Positions 59,140 to 64,000 of a DNA stretch of 64,000 nt are shown piece by piece; within the stretch, counting starts at the first letter, position 1; each line of letters starts with the position of its first letter. The notes below the pieces were generated by a model. That model ran no database searches. It was not told the origin of the DNA and was given only the letters and a program-made list of their open reading frames with translations. Location: contig NZ_AYMJ01000011.1 in assembly GCF_000633255.1 (NCBI RefSeq), forward strand, positions 186,001 through 250,000, written 5' to 3'. Both the position numbers and the translations under genes were made by a program. The stretch is from Pseudomonas sp. H1h (lineage in GTDB: Bacteria; Pseudomonadota; Gammaproteobacteria; Pseudomonadales; Pseudomonadaceae).

Positions 59140-59330
59140 GTACGGCACCGGTCAAATCGCTCATCGACGAGCAACTCGAGGACATCGAACACAAGATCGC
59201 CCTGCTCGGCTTCGGCCTTCCCTTCAACGAGGTGATCGGCCGCAAGCGCGAGGACTTGGTCGTCAATCTGCCGCAGCGCCTGGCGCCGTCCATGAAGGGC
59301 AAGCGGATCGCGGTGAGAGTTCGGCCGTGA
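59136..59330 (+). CDS. small early protein
   Basis: This 64-residue protein (MSTAPVKSLIDEQLEDIEHK...) starts helical and ends basic (KGKRIAVRVRP). Coupled on both sides by 4-base overlaps. Confidence 0.65.
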   Translation: MSTAPVKSLIDEQLEDIEHKIALLGFGLPFNEVIGRKREDLVVNLPQRLAPSMKGKRIAVRVRP

Positions 59331-59443
59331 CCGGTCGCAAATGGGCGCGCCGCCTGATCATCTGGCGCGGCGCGTTCTCTTCCCTCGGAGTTTTCACCTT
59401 ATTGATGCTGCTCAGCGCCCTCGCCGATCACATCACTCAATAA
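59327..59443 (+). CDS. 38-residue single-span membrane peptide
   Basis: Basic N-terminus (VTGRKWARRLIIWR), then the helix 'GAFSSLGVFTLLMLLSALAD'. The GTG overlaps the previous TGA. It is continuous with a chain of coupled early genes, which supports expression. Confidence 0.6.
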   Translation: MTGRKWARRLIIWRGAFSSLGVFTLLMLLSALADHITQ

Positions 59444-59486
59444 ACCCATCTTTCAAAGCTGCGCACATGCGCGGCGGGAGATCGTC

Positions 59487-60236
59487 ATGCCTGCATCAAA
59501 CCTCGCCCTCTGGGAAGAGGTCGAAAAGACCGACCCCAAGTTCACCAAGGAATACACCGGTCTCGGCGGCTTCACGGGTACTGCAGTGAATGCCCAGTAT
59601 CTGGCTAAACGCGCTACTGAGCAGTTCGGCCCATGCGGTACCGGCTGGGGTTACGACGTCATTGAGGAACGCTTCGATATCGGCGGCCCACTTTTGAACA
59701 AAGAGGGTTCGGTGCTAGCACATGCCCAGGTGCACACCCTCAAGGTCGCGCTTTGGTACTTGGGCGGCGACGGTGAGCGCAAGACAATTACGCACTACGG
59801 GCACACACCTTTTATCACTCAGAACAAATTCGGGAGCATCAGCACTGACTTCGATGCCCCAAAGAAATCCCTCACTGATGCGATCGGCAAGTGTCTGAGT
59901 CAGCTCGGCTTCTCCGCCGACGTTCGCCTGGGTCTTTACGACGACATTCACTACGTCAACGAGCGCTTGGGTGAAGCAGAAATCGAGCGCGCCGAGGACA
60001 AGATCGAAGCGAAGGAGCGTCTGGCAGCCGAGTATCGCGAATGGCTCTCGGAAACACTTCACCTGATTGGCACCGCGCAGTCTCTCAATGAGCTGGAACA
60101 GCTCTACAAGTCAGCGATGCGCAAGCTGGACTTGCGCAAGACCGATCCAGATTGCGCGGCCCACAAACTTAAATTCACTCGTGCCAAGGATGCTCGCAAA
60201 GCGGACCTTGAGGACGCTATGGAGGGTGCAGCGTGA
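59487..60236 (+). CDS. putative single-strand annealing recombinase (Rad52/Sak-like)
   Basis: This 249-residue protein has an N-terminal domain with 'GFTGTAVNAQYLAKRATEQF', a beta core ('VHTLKVALWYLGGDGERKTI') and 'TDFDAPKKSLTDAIGKCLSQ' then LGFSADVRLG, the Lys/Asp-rich helix pattern of Sak/Rad52-type annealing proteins. The C-terminal half is a helical tail. Phage early operons usually carry such a protein. Family placement by pattern only. Confidence 0.65.
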   Translation: MPASNLALWEEVEKTDPKFTKEYTGLGGFTGTAVNAQYLAKRATEQFGPCGTGWGYDVIEERFDIGGPLLNKEGSVLAHAQVHTLKVALWYLGGDGERKTITHYGHTPFITQNKFGSISTDFDAPKKSLTDAIGKCLSQLGFSADVRLGLYDDIHYVNERLGEAEIERAEDKIEAKERLAAEYREWLSETLHLIGTAQSLNELEQLYKSAMRKLDLRKTDPDCAAHKLKFTRAKDARKADLEDAMEGAA

Positions 60237-60796
60237 CTGATCTCTACAAGCTCAATCGGCAGATGGCCGAACTCGGGGCACTGGCTGACACTGACGACGA
60301 AGGTCTGCGCCAAGCCATCCAGGACACCATGGACAGCATAAAAGGTGAGTTCGAAGTAAAGGCCGACAGCGTCGTCATGCTGCGCCGAAATATCGAAGGT
60401 GACATTGACGCAATAGACAAGGAGGTCGACCGCCTAAACGAGCTCAAGCGCATCAAGAAAAACACTGTCGGGCAACTCAGCGATTACCTGCGCCGGAACA
60501 TGGAGGCCGCAGATATCAAGTCGATCAAGCGACCACTGTTCACCATCACACTCGCGCTCTCGCCGGAGAAGGTGATCGTCGACAACGAACAAGCCGTTCC
60601 TGATGAGTTTGTAACGCTCAAAAGCGTAATCACCCCTGACAAGAAAACTATCGCCGTGAAGCTCAAGGAAATCCGTGATCACAACGACGCGGTGCGCAAG
60701 CGCATCGAAGCCGGCGAAGACGCGGAACATGAACTGCTACCGGAACCGGTCTGGGCTCACCTTGAGCGCGGCGAAAGCTCGATCCGGATCAAGTGA
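60233..60796 (+). CDS. siphovirus Gp157-family protein
   Basis: This 187-residue protein begins MTDLYKLNRQMAELGALADT, with coiled coil at about 35-85 and the Gp157 core 'DYLRRNMEAADIKSIKRPLF' to 'VPDEFVTLKSVITPDKKTI'. Family linked to phage resistance in Streptococcus phages and found with annealing proteins. Coupled by GTGA. Confidence 0.88.
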   Translation: MTDLYKLNRQMAELGALADTDDEGLRQAIQDTMDSIKGEFEVKADSVVMLRRNIEGDIDAIDKEVDRLNELKRIKKNTVGQLSDYLRRNMEAADIKSIKRPLFTITLALSPEKVIVDNEQAVPDEFVTLKSVITPDKKTIAVKLKEIRDHNDAVRKRIEAGEDAEHELLPEPVWAHLERGESSIRIK

Positions 60797-60803
60797 GGCC
60801 AAC

Positions 60804-61325
60804 ATGATCAGCAATCATCTCAACGACGTCGTGCGGCGGCGTCAGGACGCAAACGACCTTTCCGCTCAAATTGCCCAGTACCTAGGCGCTGGCGGAAAGA
60901 TCGACGTGCCAGAACCGGCGCCGATCAAGTTCACCAGCAACTCCGAGCGGAAACATCCGCCAAGTTTCCATCGACCGAAAGTGAAGGATGAGACAACCGC
61001 TCGCGTTGCGCGAATCCGAGAAATGGCAAAGACGCTGACCAGGAACGAGATCTGCGAGCGGGAAGGAATTGCGCTGGCCACGCTGAAAGCAATCGCGTCC
61101 AAGCACGCCATCAAGTTCCAGGTTCGGCAGAAGACCGGCACGGCGCCGAACAAGGCGCCGCCCGATCTGGAAGCGCGATTGGTCGCGCGGATCAAAGACT
61201 ACATCGCCGGCGGCATGAACCGGAGCCAATGCTGCAAAGCTCTGGCTATCAGCTACAACATGCTCAACCGGATCATCCGGGACAACGAGATCGATTTCCC
61301 AAAGCTGAAACCTGCATTTCGATGA
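60804..61325 (+). CDS. early DNA-binding-like protein with two HTH-like segments
   Basis: This 173-residue protein (MISNHLNDVVRRRQDANDLS...) has 'TRNEICEREGIALATLKAIA' (about 78-97) and 'MNRSQCCKALAISYNMLNRI' (about 143-162), both of resolvase-type HTH pattern. GAGG lies five bases before ATG. Confidence 0.7.
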   Translation: MISNHLNDVVRRRQDANDLSAQIAQYLGAGGKIDVPEPAPIKFTSNSERKHPPSFHRPKVKDETTARVARIREMAKTLTRNEICEREGIALATLKAIASKHAIKFQVRQKTGTAPNKAPPDLEARLVARIKDYIAGGMNRSQCCKALAISYNMLNRIIRDNEIDFPKLKPAFR

Positions 61326-61406
61326 GAAGAACCATCAACCGGGCGGCCACGCGCCGCCGACAGACCTGGCTGGATTTGCCGGCCAGCGGAATTGAAGAGG
61401 TAGGCC
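61322..61406 (+). repeat. leader of duplicated early gene, copy 1
   Basis: About 85 bases matching 62093-62178: AACCATCA-CGGGCG, then GACAGACCTGGCTGGA and TTGCCGGCCAGCGGAATTGA, AGAGGTAGGCC, before each ATGGCC. A frame MRRTINRAATRRRQTW... starts here with an ATGA overlap, but the second copy shifts that frame. Confidence 0.75.
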
Positions 61407-61769
61407 ATGGCCGAAGTACAGGAGCCGACGAAGGAATCGATCAAGCAGAAGAAAAAGCGCGAGAAGGCAGCAGCGAAGGATGCTGCATTGGGCGTCGAGA
61501 AGTTTACGGTTGAGGTGGCCGGCGTATTCAAGCCTGACCTGAAGCGCTTGATGAAAGAACACGGGTTCAACAATCAGCAGGAGGTGCATCAGAACCTGTT
61601 GCGCAACGTGATCGCCGCGGATTTTGAAACGGCGGCGGTGATGCTCAGGAGTGTCACGACACCTTTTATTATTGTTGAAAAGGTGTCGCAGGAGTTTCGC
61701 AACGAAAGCTTGCGAATCCTGCACGACTCACCAGGTGAGCCACAGGACGAGATTATTTGCCCGCTATAG
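61407..61769 (+). CDS. duplicated early protein, copy 1
   Basis: This 120-residue protein has a Lys-rich N-terminal helix (KQKKKREKAAAKDAALGVEK), then 'FTVEVAGVFKPDLKRLMKEH' and 'GFNNQQEVHQNLLRNVIAAD'. Copy 2 (62179-62565) is closely similar through residue 95. Composite element C lies in its 3' part. Function unknown; the basic helix suggests nucleic-acid or membrane contact. Confidence 0.75.
   Translation: MAEVQEPTKESIKQKKKREKAAAKDAALGVEKFTVEVAGVFKPDLKRLMKEHGFNNQQEVHQNLLRNVIAADFETAAVMLRSVTTPFIIVEKVSQEFRNESLRILHDSPGEPQDEIICPL
61651..61689 (+). repeat. composite element copy C
   Basis: GTGTCACGACAC (61651-61662), 20 bases, GTGTCGC (61683-61689). CGACACCTTTT/AAAAGGTGTCG is a perfect 11-bp inverted repeat. 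Confidence 0.8.
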
Positions 61770-61971
61770 CTTTGAACTGATCCCAGGCGCCTACCAGCTC
61801 TTTACGAGCATCGGCGACATGAGGGCGATCCAGCTCCACGAACTTGCTGTGACGCTGAATAATCTCACGGGACTCTTGGTGCAATGTGTCGTGGTCGATA
61901 CCAAGCTTTTCAGCTGCAGCAAACGCCGCCACAAGCGCCTGCTCTAATGCAATTTCACGATCAGTCGCCAT
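61753..61971 (-). CDS. small protein on the opposite strand between the duplicates
   Basis: This 72-residue helical protein (MATDREIALEQALVAAFAAA...) has GGAG seven bases before ATG. Its 3' end overlaps copy 1 tail-to-tail by 17 bases. Unidentified. Confidence 0.6.
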   Translation of the reverse strand: MATDREIALEQALVAAFAAAEKLGIDHDTLHQESREIIQRHSKFVELDRPHVADARKELVGAWDQFKAIAGK

Positions 61972-62092
61972 CTTCGCACTCCATTCGGCCTCATGCCGAA
62001 CGGAAAACATAACCGAATTGACACGAACGTGCCATGAAACTGTGCCGCCACCGGTCACCGAGGGTGACGCCCGGTACCAGGTGAAGGTAGCA

Positions 62093-62178
62093 GCGTGAGA
62101 CGAACCATCACCGGGCGCACCAGCGCCGCTGACAGACCTGGCTGGACTTGCCGGCCAGCGGAATTGAAGAGGTAGGCC
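62093..62178 (+). repeat. leader of duplicated early gene, copy 2
   Basis: Second copy of the 61322-61406 leader. The last 45 bases before ATGGCC are nearly identical, including the ribosome site GAGG. It is preceded by CCACCGGTCACCGAG, a sequence that recurs as CCACCGGTCACGGAG at about 63350. Confidence 0.75.
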
Positions 62179-62565
62179 ATGGCCGACGAAAAGGAACTGA
62201 CGGCGGAAGCCAAGAAGCAGCGCAGGAAGCGCGAGAAGGCAGCAGCGAAGGAAGCTGCATTGGGCGTCGAGAGGTTTACGGTTGAGGTTGCCGGCGTGTT
62301 CAAACCAGATCTGAAGCGGGTCATGGCCGCCCACGGTTTCAACAACCAGCAGGAGGTTTACCAGAACCTGCTGCGCAACCTGATCTCCGCCGACTTCGAG
62401 ACCCAGGCCCAGATGCTCAAATGTGTCACGACACCTTTCGTCATCACGGAAGAAGTGTCACGCGAATTTCAAAATCAAAGCCTAATCGAGATCAGCAAAG
62501 ACCCAGGCGACCAGATCATCGAACCTGCACAGGAGATCTACGCGCGCCTCCTTCCTCATAGATGA
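62179..62565 (+). CDS. duplicated early protein, copy 2
   Basis: This 128-residue protein (MADEKELTAEAKKQRRKREK...) shares with copy 1 'VEVAGVFKPDLKR', 'GFNNQQEV-QNLLRN' and 'VTTPF-I-E-VS-EF-N-SL'. The C-termini differ. Composite element D lies at the corresponding place. It ends overlapping the leftward DUF5677 gene. Confidence 0.75.
   Translation: MADEKELTAEAKKQRRKREKAAAKEAALGVERFTVEVAGVFKPDLKRVMAAHGFNNQQEVYQNLLRNLISADFETQAQMLKCVTTPFVITEEVSREFQNQSLIEISKDPGDQIIEPAQEIYARLLPHR
62423..62461 (+). repeat. composite element copy D
   Basis: GTGTCACGACAC (62423-62434), 20 bases, GTGTCAC (62455-62461). The arms are less perfect than in B and C. Confidence 0.78.
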
Positions 62566-63283
62566 AATTATCTCGCAACCGATTGCTTGCGATTTCCAAA
62601 CAAGTCTTCAGAATTCCAAGGGTAAATTCCAAGTGATATTCGGTTGGGCCGGTAACAAGCACGGGCTCGCCGTCCCTAACTAGTAGCGATGAATCCATTG
62701 ACCTGAAGGTCGCGTGGCTAGCTACAGATGAAAGCCCTCGGTACATGGTATCGTAGAGAGGAGTCAAACCAGCAACCCGGGCAGCGTCATAAGTCGAAAA
62801 TCCGGGGCCTGCGCCTTCAGCTCGGCTGATAACTTCGTTCAAGTCTTGGATATTTTTATCCGTAAGCCCGAGCCCCACTAATGATCTGATCATCGCCTCT
62901 GCCTGCTTCCGGTCTTCGATATCCCCAGCCCTACCCATGCGAGCAAATACAGAGGGATCGTTGATCAGAGCTGCAGCATGAAACAGAGCTTCAACAGCTG
63001 ATCGACTCAACGTTTGAGCATCAACAACAAGCCCTCTTTCACAAAGTAAGATTGCCGCCTGGCAGCTCCTCACTGTTTTATGAAAAAAAACAAGTGATGC
63101 CATCTGGTGAGGGGCATTTCGATCGGCACCTGCGCCCATGACCAAAATCTGAGCGACACCAGATGCAGCTTCCGCATCATCAAAGGCTTTTTGGTAAGTC
63201 GCCTTCAAGTTCGTCCTTACCACTTCAATCGCCGGGGACAGAAAACCTTTCTCATTTAAGTCATCGACTGTGGCTTGATTCAT
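62516..63283 (-). CDS. DUF5677-family protein, opposite strand in the early operon
   Basis: This 255-residue helical protein (MNQATVDDLNEKGFLSPAIE...) has the family core 'LLCERGLVVDAQTLSRSAVE' and 'LSSVASHATFRSMDSS'. DUF5677 proteins are of unknown function and occur in mobile DNA. AAGGAG precedes ATG. It is lower in GC and against the direction of the operon, so probably expressed in the lysogen. Confidence 0.75.
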   Translation of the reverse strand: MNQATVDDLNEKGFLSPAIEVVRTNLKATYQKAFDDAEAASGVAQILVMGAGADRNAPHQMASLVFFHKTVRSCQAAILLCERGLVVDAQTLSRSAVEALFHAAALINDPSVFARMGRAGDIEDRKQAEAMIRSLVGLGLTDKNIQDLNEVISRAEGAGPGFSTYDAARVAGLTPLYDTMYRGLSSVASHATFRSMDSSLLVRDGEPVLVTGPTEYHLEFTLGILKTCLEIASNRLRDNFIYEEGGARRSPVQVR

Positions 63284-63374
63284 ACCGCGTTACTCCTTGG
63301 CTGCAAAGTCAGTCGCTCTATAAAACACGTCCATCCCAAACATTGCCACCACCGGTCACGGAGCGCGGCGCCGA

Positions 63375-63857
63375 TCATTTGAGTTTCGCTATCTGTTTTG
63401 CAGAGGAAACCACGAGAGCCACCCACAACGTCGCCTCGGTCAAGGTCAGCCATGTCGGGAGATACTGCTGTTTATCCGCCTCACTCATACCGGCCTCCAA
63501 TGCTCTAAGTGAGTCGCGCAGAGTGCATATCGGATCAATTACTTCAATCGAAGGCAGGAGCAGTACATCAATTTTATCAAGACTATGACTTAGGCCTCTG
63601 ATCAAGTTGAGACTTGCTAGAAGGTTAATCCGTTCTTTGCTACCAAATTCCACAGCACGGCGCGATCGATCAGCCAAAGTTTTCACAAGGCTGAGCATGA
63701 GTTTTGACTTTTCCCTATCCGCCTTCATTTGAACTCGGCGCTGTGAGGATGCCACCCAAATTGCAATACCGAGAGCAGCAATAGAGCCGAATGCCTGAAC
63801 CCATGATGCCAAGCCCGGGTGCCCTTCAACCCAAGTCAAAATATCCCCACAACACAT
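63375..63857 (-). CDS. membrane-anchored protein, opposite strand in the early operon
   Basis: This 160-residue protein has an N-terminal helix ('VQAFGSIAALGIAIWVASSQ', about 20-39), a cytosolic coiled part and a C-terminal hydrophobic end ('LTEATLWVALVVSSAKQIA'). AGGAG is five bases before MCCGDIL. 91 bases upstream of the DUF5677 gene on the same strand, so the two may form a unit. Function unknown. Confidence 0.68.
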   Translation of the reverse strand: MCCGDILTWVEGHPGLASWVQAFGSIAALGIAIWVASSQRRVQMKADREKSKLMLSLVKTLADRSRRAVEFGSKERINLLASLNLIRGLSHSLDKIDVLLLPSIEVIDPICTLRDSLRALEAGMSEADKQQYLPTWLTLTEATLWVALVVSSAKQIAKLK

Positions 63858-63942
63858 AACCGCTCCTATTGATCCGGCTCCATGCCGGGCCGAACACAAA
63901 TACCCCACTTCTACGAATCACGCCAGCCGGCGAGGATCCCCT

Positions 63943-64000
63943 ATGGAAATCACTTACGGCTCGGTCTGTTCGGGCATCGAGGCGGCAACGCTTGCATGGA
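63943..64000 (+). CDS. C5 cytosine DNA methyltransferase (partial, runs off the window)
   Basis: MEITYGSVCSGIEAATLAW is motif I of phage C5 methylases (SAM-binding SGIEA). GAGG lies eight bases before ATG. Only 19 codons are visible. It would protect phage DNA from host restriction. Confidence 0.85.
   Translation, partial: MEITYGSVCSGIEAATLAW

Overview
The window looks like a Pseudomonas chromosome of the fluorescens group. The evidence is the moderately high GC content, REP-type 'GTGGGAGCGGGCTTGCTCGCGA' repeats, the gapN, Lrp/EamA and YccA gene neighbourhoods, and a lectin-like bacteriocin of the Pseudomonas LlpA type. About 14 kb is host chromosome. The remaining 50 kb is a lambda-like siphovirus prophage that runs off the right edge. 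Species was inferred from gene content only.

Host part (1-13,950). A two-partner-secretion outer-membrane transporter (TpsB) sits upstream of an unusual ExbB/TolQ proton-channel protein with DUF2341 and LamG-like regions, plus the first codons of a third gene. Next come a Phd-like/transposase-N-terminus fusion, an unidentified small protein, and a three-gene periplasmic redox/PLP operon (cytochrome c, ALO-type FAD oxidase, DSD1-like PLP enzyme). These are followed by gapN and a FUSC membrane protein, a divergent EamA transporter/Lrp regulator pair, a YceK/YidQ lipoprotein, a Bax-inhibitor-1/YccA protein and tRNA-Ser(UGA). The prophage begins just after the tRNA terminator. No integrase is visible, so it should lie beyond base 64,000.

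Prophage layout. The left end carries four accessory genes (including an HMCES/YedK-type peptidase) and the endolysin/Rz/Rz1 genes. The late region is read leftwards from the Q/NinG area near 48-49 kb. In transcription order it holds a bacteriocin cargo block (two com genes, a com remnant, a beta-propeller protein, a small beta-rich protein, LlpA), two holin-like proteins, terminase, portal, MuF-like minor head protein, scaffold, capsid, connectors, tail tube, the G/G-T frameshift pair, tape measure, L, K, I, J, tail fibre and its chaperone. The leftward early operon has Cro, a CII-like protein, Rha/KilAC, an O-like initiator with an iteron-rich segment, DUF1367, NinG and Q. CI is read rightwards. 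Five copies of a TAGCAGNGCTGNT operator lie in two places, one at the cro/cI promoters and one 3.8 kb away at a rightward early promoter. The DNA between them carries host-benefit cargo (hemerythrin protein, low-affinity iron-permease protein, cystatin-motif protein). The rightward early operon encodes a putative annealing recombinase, Gp157, DNA-binding proteins and a duplicated gene pair. Two leftward membrane/DUF5677 genes interrupt it, and it ends with the start of a C5 DNA methylase.

The most notable items are: (i) a four-copy composite DNA element, GTGTCRCGACAC-N20-GTGTCRC, with invariant spacing, at 43.5, 53.1, 61.7 and 62.4 kb; (ii) a repeated com/leader unit in front of three different cargo genes, one of them LlpA; (iii) the fully readable CI operator system; (iv) many small promoter/terminator-bounded genes inserted in both strands of the late operon.
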